64,000 bases of DNA from Vibrio barjaei (GTDB lineage: Bacteria > Pseudomonadota > Gammaproteobacteria > Enterobacterales > Vibrionaceae). This document shows, one piece after another, positions 42,238-50,914 of the stretch (position 1 is its first letter; every line of letters starts with the position of its first letter). Where the stretch lies: contig NZ_LQXO02000053.1 in NCBI RefSeq assembly GCF_001639065.2, positions 675,061-739,060 on the forward strand, written 5' to 3'. Below the pieces are notes generated by a model that did not search any database, was not told the DNA's origin, and saw only the letters and a list, made by a program, of their open reading frames with translations. The translations under genes were made by a program, and so were the position numbers.

Positions 42238-44448
42238 ATGAAACTTAAAGTCCTTGCATCCGCAATCACTTTTGCCCTCACACTATCTGGTGCGGCAATT
42301 GCACAACAAAACGACAACCTTATTGTAAATCCTACATTTGAAAACAAAGGCTTAGGTTGGAGCTATTGGTTTGCCAATATCAAAAGCGACCAAACTCATG
42401 AAGGTGAATACCGAGGCCGCATTGCTCAAGGTCGAAACCATCACATAAGCCAAGAAATCACGATTCCTGAAAGTGGCTATTATGATTTATCTGCGTTTAT
42501 CATCAGCCCAGGACAAGACGCCACCCTTGCTATCACTAACCTGTACGATGAAATCTTGGTACGTGATAAAGCTAAGCAGAGCACAAAATACAAACGCAAC
42601 AAGCTCAAGCATATTCCTTTGGAGCAAGGTGAGCAGTTAAAGGTCTGGTTCTCGGGTTCTAAACGTGGCGGTGTTAGTATCGACAGTGTTTCTTTGACCA
42701 AAAGTAACAAGAACAAAAAGCTAAACTTCAATCAGATCATCCAATTCTCTGCTCAAGAACAAGTAGGCACAACAAACCTTAACAAGAAGTCTAAGCAGAT
42801 TGAATTTTACGTCCCTTATGGTACCGACTTAACCCATATCACCATTGCTAATATTCTCGTTTCATCCGCCAGCAATGTCTCATTAGAAAACGGAGACACC
42901 GTTGATTTTACTCAGCCTGTTCGTGCTGTCGTTACCGACCCAAAAGGTAATAAGCAACGCTGGACAATAAAAGCGATCGAAAAAGAGAAGCAAGTTGTTG
43001 TCACCTCTTCCAACCAAAAGCTCCAGGAGTCGTTCGATTGGGCTATCGATAAAACACGTCGTTTCGTTATGACTGGCCAGCATGATTTGGTTAACCGTGA
43101 CGAATTCAACAACGATGGGGATGGCACCGCCGATTACATCCCATCCTATTGGGCGGGGTACTTTGATAGAACAGCTTTCTATTCTCGCGATTTTTTACAT
43201 CAGGCTAGCGGAGCAAAAATCGCTGGATTGGATATGGAAAACTTTTCCATGTTTAAGACCTTTGCCAAGCACTCAACAGAATCCAGAAAGTGGTACACCT
43301 TGTGGGCAGTGAACTTTGATGGCACACCTCATACTATTGATTACAAAGATGATAGCTGGTTTGTCCGTGAAGTTCCGGCTCAGTTTGAGTTCGTAGAAAA
43401 AGCTTGGCAGCAGTATCAGTGGACTGGTGATAAGCGCTACATCGAAGATGAGGACCTATGGCGCTTTTACACTAAAGTGCTCACAGACTATATCGAATTA
43501 CACGACGACCAAGATCCGAACGGAATCGCAGAAGGTTATGGTGGGATTTTTGAGGGTTCAGCAACCTATAACGAGCGCGGCGAGTTTCCAATTGAAGCCG
43601 GAGATGGTATTGGCTCACAATACCAAGCAACAGTGGCTTACTCCGCTATGTTAGAAGCTCGTGAAGAGTACAGTGAAGCTGCGGTTTGGCGAGAGAAAGC
43701 TCAGCAGCTCAAAACGTACTTTAACGAGGAATGGAGCATCGCCGACCCTGATAAACCACTCGATAACTACGTCAATATCGTTCAAAGAGATGGCTTTAGA
43801 ATGAATGATTTTGGTAAGGAAAACAGTTGGTTTATGCCAATGAAGCGAATTACCGAACCCGGGGAGCGTAATAATCGTTATCTTGACTTTATCGCCAAAA
43901 ACTTAGGGGATGGCATCGGCTCGACCCCAGAGGCTCCAAACAATATTGAGGCCTACACTTACATTCCAGAAACCTACTTCCCGTACAATCGCAATGAGGA
44001 AGCATGGAAGTGGATGCAATACATTATGGATATCAAAGATGAGCCACATGAACGTCCAACTCAAGGTACTAACGGTGATTACCCTGAAATCTCGTTTACC
44101 TTTATCTCCAACACAATCGAAGGCTTGATGGGCATTAAACCTGATGCAGCGAATCACAAAGTGGTCACCGCTTCCCATCTCACTCCAGACATTGATTGGC
44201 TGGAAGTAACACAACTTCCAATGGGAGAGCATGAGCTTACTGTCCGACATGATGGCTTAAGTAAGTCCACCGTCACTAACGACTCAAATCACAACCTAGA
44301 TTGGGAGGTGTGGTTCTATGGTGATTATCCAAGTTTAGTTGTCAATGGACAAACCGTTCGCAGTCAGCACAAACAAGTTAATGGTCAGCAAGTCAGCTAT
44401 GTACTGGTCTCTGTAGCAGCGGGAGACACAAGCACCGTTCACAAGTAG
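42238..44448 (+). CDS. Exported (alpha/alpha)6-type putative glycosidase
   Basis: A 736-residue protein with a signal peptide (MKLKVLASAITFALTLSGAAIA, cleavage likely after AIA). The N-terminal 150 residues (NPTFENKGLGWSYWFANIK) look like a galactose-binding/CBM-type beta domain; a further beta-rich region follows; the C-terminal 400 residues are helix-rich with repeated YxxxGDKRYIEDEDLWRFY and GYGGIFEGSATYNERGEFPIEAGDG, in the style of six-hairpin glycosidases (GH15/63/94-like clan). The start is set at the ATG with AAAGAGAA upstream; the earlier in-frame ATG lies inside the intergenic hairpin. Being third in a mel operon suggests release of a galactoside from a larger glycan. Exact family and substrate are unknown. 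Confidence 0.75.
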   Translation: MKLKVLASAITFALTLSGAAIAQQNDNLIVNPTFENKGLGWSYWFANIKSDQTHEGEYRGRIAQGRNHHISQEITIPESGYYDLSAFIISPGQDATLAITNLYDEILVRDKAKQSTKYKRNKLKHIPLEQGEQLKVWFSGSKRGGVSIDSVSLTKSNKNKKLNFNQIIQFSAQEQVGTTNLNKKSKQIEFYVPYGTDLTHITIANILVSSASNVSLENGDTVDFTQPVRAVVTDPKGNKQRWTIKAIEKEKQVVVTSSNQKLQESFDWAIDKTRRFVMTGQHDLVNRDEFNNDGDGTADYIPSYWAGYFDRTAFYSRDFLHQASGAKIAGLDMENFSMFKTFAKHSTESRKWYTLWAVNFDGTPHTIDYKDDSWFVREVPAQFEFVEKAWQQYQWTGDKRYIEDEDLWRFYTKVLTDYIELHDDQDPNGIAEGYGGIFEGSATYNERGEFPIEAGDGIGSQYQATVAYSAMLEAREEYSEAAVWREKAQQLKTYFNEEWSIADPDKPLDNYVNIVQRDGFRMNDFGKENSWFMPMKRITEPGERNNRYLDFIAKNLGDGIGSTPEAPNNIEAYTYIPETYFPYNRNEEAWKWMQYIMDIKDEPHERPTQGTNGDYPEISFTFISNTIEGLMGIKPDAANHKVVTASHLTPDIDWLEVTQLPMGEHELTVRHDGLSKSTVTNDSNHNLDWEVWFYGDYPSLVVNGQTVRSQHKQVNGQQVSYVLVSVAAGDTSTVHK

Positions 44449-44482
44449 CGCTCTGCACGTTCATTGAACAAGGCTCAAAGAA

Positions 44483-44515
44483 CAAGGCTCCTCGAATTCA
44501 TGCCGCGGAGCCTTG
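44483..44515. terminator. Hairpin between the glycosidase gene and katA
   Basis: Nine-base arms (CAAGGCTCC / GGAGCCTTG) around a 15-base loop between convergent genes. The T-run is short; a weak bidirectional terminator is likely. Confidence 0.5.
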
Positions 44516-44524
44516 ATGTCATTG

Positions 44525-45964
44525 CTAGTTGTTACTCAACCCCAATATGCGCGACAATCCTTCACCATAAGCAGTATCCGCTTGAGAGGCGTTGTATACG
44601 TGACGCAACTTAACTGCTTCACTCACTCCCGACATTGCACGTGCCGTGTTTGCGAACAGACGCTGTTGTTCATCTTCAGACATTAAGCGGAACAAATCGC
44701 CAGCCTGCTGGAATTGGTCAACATTGTTTCGATGATTGTAATGGTCTGCGTCCCCAGAGATTTTCAAAGGTGGCTCTGAATAGTCTGGTTGCTCCGCCCA
44801 TTCTTCGTATTGATTCGGTTCATAACCTATCGTTGCCCCCGAGTTAGCATCCACTCGCATCAACCCATCACGATGAGAGGAGTGTACCGGACAACGCGGT
44901 GCATTGACTGGGATTTGATGATGATTCACACCAAGACGGTAGTTTTGTGCGTCACGATAAGCAAAGAGTCGACCTTGAAGCATTTTGTCTGGAGAGTAAC
45001 CAATACCAGGTACAACAGCAGCCGGGTTGAAAGCCGACTGTTCAACTTCAGCAAAAAAATTCTCAGGGTTACGGTTTAGCTCGAATTCACCAACTTCTAT
45101 TAGTGGGTAATCAGCGTGAGTCCATACTTTGGTTAAATCAAACGGATTAAAGTCCACCGATTCAGCTTCTTCCTCAGACATTACTTGAATGAACAAGGTC
45201 CATTTCGGGAAGTCACCACGCTCAATCGCATCGAATAGATCTCTTTGGTGGCTCTCTCTGTCTGCTCCAACGATAACCGCCGCTTGTTCGTCAGTCAGGT
45301 TCTTAATACCTTGCTGGGTTTTGAAGTGAAACTTAACCCAAAAGCGCTCATTATCAGAGTTAATCATACTAAATGTATGTGAGCCGAAGCCGTGCATATG
45401 GCGGTAGCTCGCTGGTATTCCACGATCTCCCATAACATACGTAACTTGATGGAGTGCTTCCGGTAGCGAGGTCCAAAAATCCCAATTGCTCTCAGCGTTG
45501 TGCATATTCGTTTTCGGATCGCGTTTCACCACTCGGTTTAAATCTGGAAACTTCAGAGGATCGGCGAGGAAAAATACCGGTGTATTGTTGCCCACTAAGT
45601 CCCAGTTACCTTGTTCGGTATAAAACTTGAGTGCGAACCCGCGAATATCACGTTCAGCATCGGCAGCACCACGTTCACCTGCAACGGTAGTAAAACGAGC
45701 GAACATCTCGGTTGTTTTACCTACTTCAGAAAACATCGCGGCTCTTGTGAACTTGGTAATGTCCTGAGTAACTTTGAAAGTACCATATGCGCCAGAGCCT
45801 TTGGCATGCATACGTCTTTCTGGGATTACTTCCCTATTGAAGTGAGAGAGTTTTTCCAAATACCAAGTGTCTTGAAGAAGCATTGGACCGCGTTCACCAG
45901 CTGTTAGCGCGTGATTATTATGAGCAACCGGGCAGCCCGTTGCAGTGGTTAGTTTTTTAGTCAT
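44525..45964 (-). CDS. katA: Monofunctional haem catalase KatA (clade 3)
   Basis: A 479-residue haem catalase of the small-subunit type. The distal His is in RRMHAKGSGA, the distal Asn in VGNNTPVFF, and the proximal haem-ligand Tyr in GRLFAYRDAQNYRLG. It disproportionates hydrogen peroxide in the cytoplasm. It starts MTKKLTTATGCPVAHNNHALTAG, standard for the group. The 399-bp upstream region contains two inverted repeats and no further gene; OxyR control is plausible but no site is shown. Confidence 0.95.
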   Translation of the reverse strand: MTKKLTTATGCPVAHNNHALTAGERGPMLLQDTWYLEKLSHFNREVIPERRMHAKGSGAYGTFKVTQDITKFTRAAMFSEVGKTTEMFARFTTVAGERGAADAERDIRGFALKFYTEQGNWDLVGNNTPVFFLADPLKFPDLNRVVKRDPKTNMHNAESNWDFWTSLPEALHQVTYVMGDRGIPASYRHMHGFGSHTFSMINSDNERFWVKFHFKTQQGIKNLTDEQAAVIVGADRESHQRDLFDAIERGDFPKWTLFIQVMSEEEAESVDFNPFDLTKVWTHADYPLIEVGEFELNRNPENFFAEVEQSAFNPAAVVPGIGYSPDKMLQGRLFAYRDAQNYRLGVNHHQIPVNAPRCPVHSSHRDGLMRVDANSGATIGYEPNQYEEWAEQPDYSEPPLKISGDADHYNHRNNVDQFQQAGDLFRLMSEDEQQRLFANTARAMSGVSEAVKLRHVYNASQADTAYGEGLSRILGLSNN

Positions 45965-46051
45965 TGCTTATCCTTCCATTACTTCGCGAGTAGGTAACCT
46001 CTCACGACCTCTCAAATTAAATACAAAAACAGTAGTTGTCCTTTATTTAAG

Positions 46052-46076
46052 ACGCCCAAAGTGGACCAAAGGGCGT
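46052..46076. repeat. ACGCCC-N13-GGGCGT inverted repeat
   Basis: Six-base arms around a 13-base spacer, 88 bp upstream of katA. A candidate operator or hairpin; unassigned. Confidence 0.3.
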
Positions 46077-46111
46077 TATCGACAGGTAGCAAGAGGTTTT
46101 GTTTGCATTTT

Positions 46112-46129
46112 ATAGTAGTAAACTACTAT
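46112..46129. promoter_or_regulatory. 18-bp near-perfect palindrome upstream of katA
   Basis: ATAGTAGT-AA-ACTACTAT, 8-bp perfect arms and a two-base centre, 148 bp before katA. It looks like a dimeric-regulator operator of unknown type. Confidence 0.45.
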
Positions 46130-46311
46130 GTAGGATACGCTCTATAATGAATAACATAATATCTAAAAAAGCGAATTCTCTTTTTTGCATAGGCGAATAA
46201 TACAAAGAAGCAAACTAAATAGATGAGTCTATATAATAATTTCCATCACATGGAATAATTTTTAAAAAGTTTCTTGCAAGATCTCTTATTGGAACTTTGT
46301 TTACTAAGTTA

Positions 46312-46340
46312 AAAAAATCACTCATAGAGAGTGATTTTTT
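46312..46340. terminator. Terminator of the OpuAC-like gene
   Basis: Twelve-base arms (AAAAAATCACTC and complement) around a 5-base loop, A/T runs on both sides, 24 bp past the stop of the minus-strand gene. Confidence 0.9.
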
Positions 46341-46363
46341 ATCAGCAATTACGACAAAGTTAT

Positions 46364-47143
46364 TTATCGATTATTTTCCAACCAATGTTTAGTCACAATG
46401 TCAATATCCAAACCTTCCCTACTCACTTTGTAGTCTAGCTCGGCGATAATCTCGTTAGAAAACTTCAAATCATCTAGCTGATTGATTTGTGCTGCCGTAA
46501 ACCTATCTTCTACGTCTTCAGGAACGAGTAGTACAGCACGGTCAACAATACCGAGTAAACCTTTAGGGTCTTCTATCTCTCGAATGTCGTACTTGAAATG
46601 CAGGAACTGCGGTTTCCATAGTGGCACAACGAACCACTCATTGTTCGCGACTCGTTGCTCAAAGGTAGTAAAGCAGTCTTCCTCAGTCCCAGTGTGAAAT
46701 TCGTACCCAGCCGCACTCAATCCATACTCTTCCATCATTTTAATTGAAAATCTGGTAATGCCGGCTCCAGGGTTGATGCCCTGAATATCCTTTTGCATTT
46801 TGCCCAGTACATCTCGTTTGAGCAAGTCCTTCACTTCCCGAACGGCTTCTTCAGGAACATAACTTGGCACTCCCCAATGCGCATAAGGTTCATAGTGCAA
46901 ACCCAACTCAATCACGGGACGTTTTTGTTCAACATCCTGTTTGTAGACTCCATGGCTGGAAGGCAGCCAAGCAGAGGTTAGAATATCAACCTCACCAGAC
47001 TTAAGCTTTGCGAAATTTTCTTGGTGCGGAGAGTAGATTCGATTTACCTCAAATCCCATATCAGTAAGCACATGAGATATAAGTGAGGCGGTAATTCTGT
47101 GGAATGATAAATCTGTTACGCCTAAGTTTATTTTTTTGTTCAT
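46364..47143 (-). CDS. OpuAC/ProX-like glycine-betaine-binding protein without signal peptide
   Basis: A 259-residue protein of the OpuAC/ProX substrate-binding group. Tryptophans in SAWLPSSHG, AHWGVPSYVP and VPLWKPQF occupy the Trp-prism positions that cage quaternary ammonium compounds, and the FHTGTEEDCFTTFEQR segment is typical. The N-terminus MNKKINLGVTDLSFHRIT has no signal peptide or lipobox, and no permease or ATPase gene is adjacent. It may therefore act in the cytoplasm as a sensor, carrier or osmolyte-binding protein; alternatively the true start lies elsewhere, but I see no in-frame signal upstream. It has a strong terminator and its own transcription unit. Confidence 0.75.
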   Translation of the reverse strand: MNKKINLGVTDLSFHRITASLISHVLTDMGFEVNRIYSPHQENFAKLKSGEVDILTSAWLPSSHGVYKQDVEQKRPVIELGLHYEPYAHWGVPSYVPEEAVREVKDLLKRDVLGKMQKDIQGINPGAGITRFSIKMMEEYGLSAAGYEFHTGTEEDCFTTFEQRVANNEWFVVPLWKPQFLHFKYDIREIEDPKGLLGIVDRAVLLVPEDVEDRFTAAQINQLDDLKFSNEIIAELDYKVSREGLDIDIVTKHWLENNR

Positions 47144-47266
47144 TATTTCACCGTATAATTTTATTTATAATAAAAAGTCTGACTTGTTAGTAAATATTTT
47201 CTTTCAATAACATTCAATACACGCCGATTAAATCCCTATTAAAATAGAATTTGAAGAGATGGAAGA

Positions 47267-48160
47267 TTAGTAATCAATTATGGTTTGTTCGGTTGGTAGA
47301 TTTTTCTTATATTCGAAAAACTGTGCTAGTAGATTGCTTAGAACCATTAAAGTCATCACTAATATTTGAATTTGACTAAATGAATCTCCCATTATTGTCG
47401 CTCCGAGAACCATCGCCAATATAGGATTGAAGGTTCCAAAGAAACTCAACTCATTAGTAGAAATCATCGGAATTGTATAAATGTAAGCACCATAGGCCAA
47501 AGAAGTGAGTCCTATCGTCAGCCAGAACATCGCCGCCCACTGTTCACCACTAACCGGTATGGCTGCGACAAATGACCTACCACTCCATACCATTTCCCAA
47601 TATGCCATGGGGATTAACAGCAAACCTCCGAAAATCAGTTTCCATGTGAGTAGCTTCCACCAATGGATCTTTTTCATAACGTGCTTTGCTACCACACTAC
47701 CGCCTATCAGTGCCGTCATTGCACCAATAAGTAGCACCACGGCACTCACATTGACAGGGACAGTACTTGAGAAGAACAAATACGTTGCACAGGCGATGAG
47801 AATTAAGGCTGATAGTGATTGAATCAGAGACGGTCTTACTTGATGGAAGATACCCATTATAGCCAAACCAATCACGGGCAATGCGACCATTCCAACGCCC
47901 ACCAAAGTGCTGGGTAGCTGCATCGCTGCAGCAAAGAGTAAACCAAAGAACAGAGCGATATTAAGAAACCCTATCAGTAGCAATGCTGGGAGTTCTGAAG
48001 CCTTTGGTAAGGTGGGTTTAAGCAACAGCAGTATTATGCCCGCTGGTAATGCTCGCCATACCGCCAACGCAAATGGTGACCAGCCGACAAATTCAGAAGC
48101 CACTACTGCATAAGTGGTACCCCACAACAGTGGAGCCAACATGGCTAGAAAGATTTTCAT
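47267..48160 (-). CDS. EamA/DMT-family transporter
   Basis: A 297-residue inner-membrane protein with about ten spans in two EamA repeats (PLLWGTTYAVVASEF early, and GLTSLAYGAYIYTIPMISTNELSFFGTFNPI late). This is the DMT exporter layout used for amino acids, nucleosides and drugs. The substrate cannot be read. It follows a MarR gene about 560 bp away on the same strand and an 18-bp palindrome lies 15 bp before the start; it could be repressor-controlled. Confidence 0.85.
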   Translation of the reverse strand: MKIFLAMLAPLLWGTTYAVVASEFVGWSPFALAVWRALPAGIILLLLKPTLPKASELPALLLIGFLNIALFFGLLFAAAMQLPSTLVGVGMVALPVIGLAIMGIFHQVRPSLIQSLSALILIACATYLFFSSTVPVNVSAVVLLIGAMTALIGGSVVAKHVMKKIHWWKLLTWKLIFGGLLLIPMAYWEMVWSGRSFVAAIPVSGEQWAAMFWLTIGLTSLAYGAYIYTIPMISTNELSFFGTFNPILAMVLGATIMGDSFSQIQILVMTLMVLSNLLAQFFEYKKNLPTEQTIIDY

Positions 48161-48175
48161 ATTATGACTCTTATT

Positions 48176-48193
48176 TATGTTTAACTAAACATA
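48176..48193. promoter_or_regulatory. 18-bp palindrome before the EamA transporter
   Basis: TATGTTTA-AC-TAAACATA, perfect 8-bp arms, 15 bp before the start codon. It could be the operator of a nearby repressor (the MarR gene at 48727-49233 is the nearest candidate). Confidence 0.45.
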
Positions 48194-48323
48194 CTTTACA
48201 TAAACAAAAATAGATAGTAAAGTGCCTTCAAGTTATCAAATGGGGTATACGGGGTTAATGTATGCCGTGTTATCAATCAGGTTCGAATGAACCACATAAG
48301 GTCAGTAAGAGTTAGGAGTTACT

Positions 48324-48524
48324 ATGAACGCACTATCCATATTCAAAAAAGGCGTGAGCGTCGGAGTCACTAAAACTATTTATCTAGCCATTGAAGTAGT
48401 CTCACTATTTGTGCTGGTGTTCCATGTGATCAGTTCGATCAGCAAAATTATGTATTACGGTGTGAAGCTCAGCATTGCAAGACACCAATACCGTCAGTCG
48501 CATATGGGTAATCAACTCAAATAG
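48324..48524 (+). CDS. Small one-span membrane protein, function unknown
   Basis: A 66-residue protein with one hydrophobic span (about residues 20-42, TIYLAIEVVSLFVLVFHVIS) and a basic tail (RHQYRQS). The ribosome site is TTAGGAGT, seven bases before the ATG. A second short frame begins one base after its stop. No family is recognised. Confidence 0.6.
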   Translation: MNALSIFKKGVSVGVTKTIYLAIEVVSLFVLVFHVISSISKIMYYGVKLSIARHQYRQSHMGNQLK

Positions 48525-48525
48525 T

Positions 48526-48648
48526 ATGAATAGACAAGATTATGAATCTCCGCTGAGATTATTTTTAGATAAGACTAAGGCCCCATTTCATATCGGAAGC
48601 TTTACCCCTAAAATGGTGGCCTTAAATCAGGCAAGACAGTATTTTTAA
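48526..48648 (+). CDS. Possible 40-aa coupled small protein
   Basis: An open frame of 40 codons (MNRQDYESPLRLFLDK...ALNQARQYF) starting one base after the stop of the membrane protein at 48324-48524. It has no clear ribosome site of its own, so translation would depend on coupling. It also contains an imperfect long hairpin (48576-48624). Composition is ordinary, but conservation is the only real test. Low confidence. Confidence 0.3.
   Translation: MNRQDYESPLRLFLDKTKAPFHIGSFTPKMVALNQARQYF
48576..48624. other. Imperfect 13-bp hairpin with one bulge
   Basis: Outer arms TAAGGCC / GGCCTTA and inner CCATTT / AAATGG are separated by a single bulged T, with a 22-base loop. It overlaps a possible small gene and has no T-run. 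Its role is unknown. Confidence 0.35.
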
Positions 48649-48726
48649 AGTAATGAAAGTGCATATACTTATAGAGTCGTCACTGATACCCGTTGCGTGG
48701 TATTCAATGTATGGAGCTAGCTAGAT

Positions 48727-49233
48727 TCAGGCTCCCATCTTACTCATCAATACTATTAGTGTTTCTATCTCGCTGGGCTCTAGGGATGAAAACTGACTGG
48801 ACATTTGCTCGAAGAACTTTGGATACATTTGGTGGACTAACTCCACACCGTCTTCAGTGAGAGATATTTTTACACTGCGCTTATCAATCGTGTCATGTCT
48901 TCTCTGAACCAAGCCTTTCGCTTCCAGACGATCAATTCGATTTGACAACGCGCCTGACGAAGGGAGCAAGGTCTGCTCTTTCAGTTCTTTCGCTGTCACT
49001 TCATAAGCATCACCCGCTCGATAAAGTGTTGCGATGACATCAAATTCAGACGTATTTAATCCATATTGCTTGCAGAACTCGCAACGAACGTGAGTAAACT
49101 GGTTCGAAGCTAAAACAAATTGTGTCACTAACCTAACGGACGATTCAGATAGACTAGCATCCGCACTCATCCACTGACTTACGATAGATTCTTCTTTTTC
49201 TCTATTAATCAAACGATTAACCTCGGTTAACAT
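48727..49233 (-). CDS. MarR-family regulator
   Basis: A 168-residue MarR-type repressor. The winged HTH is VTAKELKEQTLLPSSGALSNRIDRLEAKGLV followed by the wing RRHDTIDKRSVKISLTEDG, both typical of the family. The first 30 residues are extra relative to the shortest members. It would bind a small phenolic or oxidant ligand. Nearby targets could be the EamA transporter (downstream, same strand) or the cfa gene upstream, but neither is shown. Confidence 0.85.
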   Translation of the reverse strand: MLTEVNRLINREKEESIVSQWMSADASLSESSVRLVTQFVLASNQFTHVRCEFCKQYGLNTSEFDVIATLYRAGDAYEVTAKELKEQTLLPSSGALSNRIDRLEAKGLVQRRHDTIDKRSVKISLTEDGVELVHQMYPKFFEQMSSQFSSLEPSEIETLIVLMSKMGA

Positions 49234-49355
49234 TGACGATGGTTATAGAGCATTACCCTAGCATATTTCGCCGTTTTTCGCTTTAACATCCACTAGTCAG
49301 TCAACATTCTATTGACGATAAAATACCTAGAATCTGCAAAACATCATTAATCACA

Positions 49356-49379
49356 AAACCGACACCATGGTGTCGGTTT
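49356..49379. terminator. Perfect 24-bp palindrome ending cfa
   Basis: A fully self-complementary stem centred at CCATGG with AAACCGACA outer arms, 15 bp past the cfa stop. It probably terminates transcription in either direction; the T/A runs are only three bases. Confidence 0.7.
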
Positions 49380-49393
49380 ACTCAATAGAAAAG

Positions 49394-50542
49394 TTATTTA
49401 GAACGAGCACTTGCTGGTTTTGGCGTCCCAACTTTTGTCAGTACCATCTGCCACACGCTCAGTTCTCGACAACGAAATGCGCCAGCACAACTCAATAGAT
49501 AGTACTTCCACATACGGTAAAATTTCTCATTGTAGTTGAGGTCACCTTGCTGCCAAGCCTTGTCAAAATTACGATACCATGCACAAAGCGTATGATCATA
49601 ATCCTCTCCAATGTTATGCAGGTCTTCCATATTAAACTCAGGCTCCATCGCCGTCGCTAACTGAGCTAAAGAAGGAATTTCACCATTTGGGAAAATGTAT
49701 TTATGGATCCACGGATCGTTGGTTTCTGTCGATTCAAACGTACCTATAGAGTGAAGTAAAAAGACCCCATCTTGATTCAGAAATTTATCTGCACATGTGA
49801 AAAAATCTCGATAATTCGATGAACCAACGTGCTCTAACATTCCCACAGACACAACACGATCGTATTTCGTTTCCGGTTCATAGAGTCGATAATCTCGAAG
49901 AATGAAATTAACGGGAAGCTGTTTTTCCTCCACCATCTGAGTACCCAGCTTTGCTTGTTCTTCAGATAACGTTAAACCATCACAAACTACACCGTATTTT
50001 TCGGCGGCATAGATCATCAAACTCCCCCAACCACAGCCAATGTCCAAAACCCGCACACCTGGTTTTAAGCCTAGTTTTCTACAAATTAGATCCAACTTGG
50101 CCTCTTGAGCGTCATCCAAGTTATCTGCATTTTTCCAATATCCACAGGTATACGTCATACGTTTATCGAGCATAGCGCGGTATAAGTCGTTACCGATATC
50201 GTAATGAAATGCGACGTTGTGCTTGGAAATTGTCGTGCCTTGAGGGTTAAAAAACTTTTTGATTTTGTCCTTACCAATTTTGGCACCAAGTATCATTTTG
50301 GTCCTTAAATCTAAGTGCTTGTCGAGCTCAAACGCTAAGATCCTGTTTATCAATTCTGCGATGTCCTTACATTCCCACATCTTTTCCATATAGGATTCGC
50401 CCAGACCAAGCGAACCATCGGCTAATATTCGATCAAACATGGCTACATCATTAACTTGAATATCCCATGGTCTAGAGCCATTGATCTTAATATCCGCGGA
50501 ACTCAACATACTTTCGAAAATTGCGTATTCATTATCCTTCAT
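49394..50542 (-). CDS. cfa: Cyclopropane-fatty-acyl-phospholipid synthase
   Basis: A 382-residue S-adenosylmethionine methyltransferase, the same length as E. coli Cfa. The SAM-binding segment is VLDIGCGWGSL; other marks are FHYDIGNDLYRAMLD, MTYTCGYW, EHVGSSNYRDFF and the acyl-proximal GEIPSLAQL. It converts membrane cis-unsaturated acyl chains to cyclopropane chains, often at stationary phase or acid stress. It acts at the inner-membrane surface. It has a palindromic terminator and an A+T-rich 372-bp upstream region with no other gene. Confidence 0.93.
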   Translation of the reverse strand: MKDNEYAIFESMLSSADIKINGSRPWDIQVNDVAMFDRILADGSLGLGESYMEKMWECKDIAELINRILAFELDKHLDLRTKMILGAKIGKDKIKKFFNPQGTTISKHNVAFHYDIGNDLYRAMLDKRMTYTCGYWKNADNLDDAQEAKLDLICRKLGLKPGVRVLDIGCGWGSLMIYAAEKYGVVCDGLTLSEEQAKLGTQMVEEKQLPVNFILRDYRLYEPETKYDRVVSVGMLEHVGSSNYRDFFTCADKFLNQDGVFLLHSIGTFESTETNDPWIHKYIFPNGEIPSLAQLATAMEPEFNMEDLHNIGEDYDHTLCAWYRNFDKAWQQGDLNYNEKFYRMWKYYLLSCAGAFRCRELSVWQMVLTKVGTPKPASARSK

Positions 50543-50914
50543 GTGTTAACTCCAAAAGAATCACCTTGAAGCTTCACACTATTATTAAATTATATTTAGG
50601 TAAACATAATTTAATTAAACACAAATCCTTCATAAGAGTGTTTTTTTGACGACAGTTCGATTGGTGTATCTAAGGCGCTCAATACAATTCAGATCAACCT
50701 GAATGAAATACCCCACCACTACCAGCACTCTTAGCCGTTCTACTGCCAAACAAAGAGATTTGATGGGATTGTTCATTAAATACGAATAATGATTTCATTT
50801 TTTGGGTAATTCTAAAAATAATAATGAATAAATATACTCTCACCATCACTTGAGAGACGAGACACCTTACAACTAAGCGTGACTCATCCCAAACCGTTTT
50901 AGAGGAGAAAAATC
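50543..50914. other. Gene-free A+T-rich region between divergent cfa and the MFS gene
   Basis: A 372-bp space. Its left half is strongly A+T-rich (cfa side) and the right end has the MFS ribosome site (AGAGGAGAAAAATC). I find no convincing operator palindrome or short gene. Confidence 0.45.

Larger units (their letters stand above)
45965..46363. promoter_or_regulatory. A+T-rich control region upstream of katA
   Basis: A 399-bp space without a supported gene. It holds the katA promoter side, two inverted repeats (46052-46076 and 46112-46129), and at its left end the terminator (46312-46340) of the minus-strand binding-protein gene. I see nothing else definable. Confidence 0.55.

Noticed and set aside
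43903..44250. Minus-strand 115-codon frame inside the secreted glycosidase gene
   Set aside because: Antisense to a long gene with signal peptide and good start; no independent support.
44466..44490. Direct repeat of GAACAAGGCTC
   Set aside because: Two copies 14 bp apart inside an intergenic hairpin region are explained by the stem and do not look like a mobile-element target duplication.
50700..50786. 28-codon frame in the cfa-MFS space
   Set aside because: Too short, no ribosome site and no conserved features visible.
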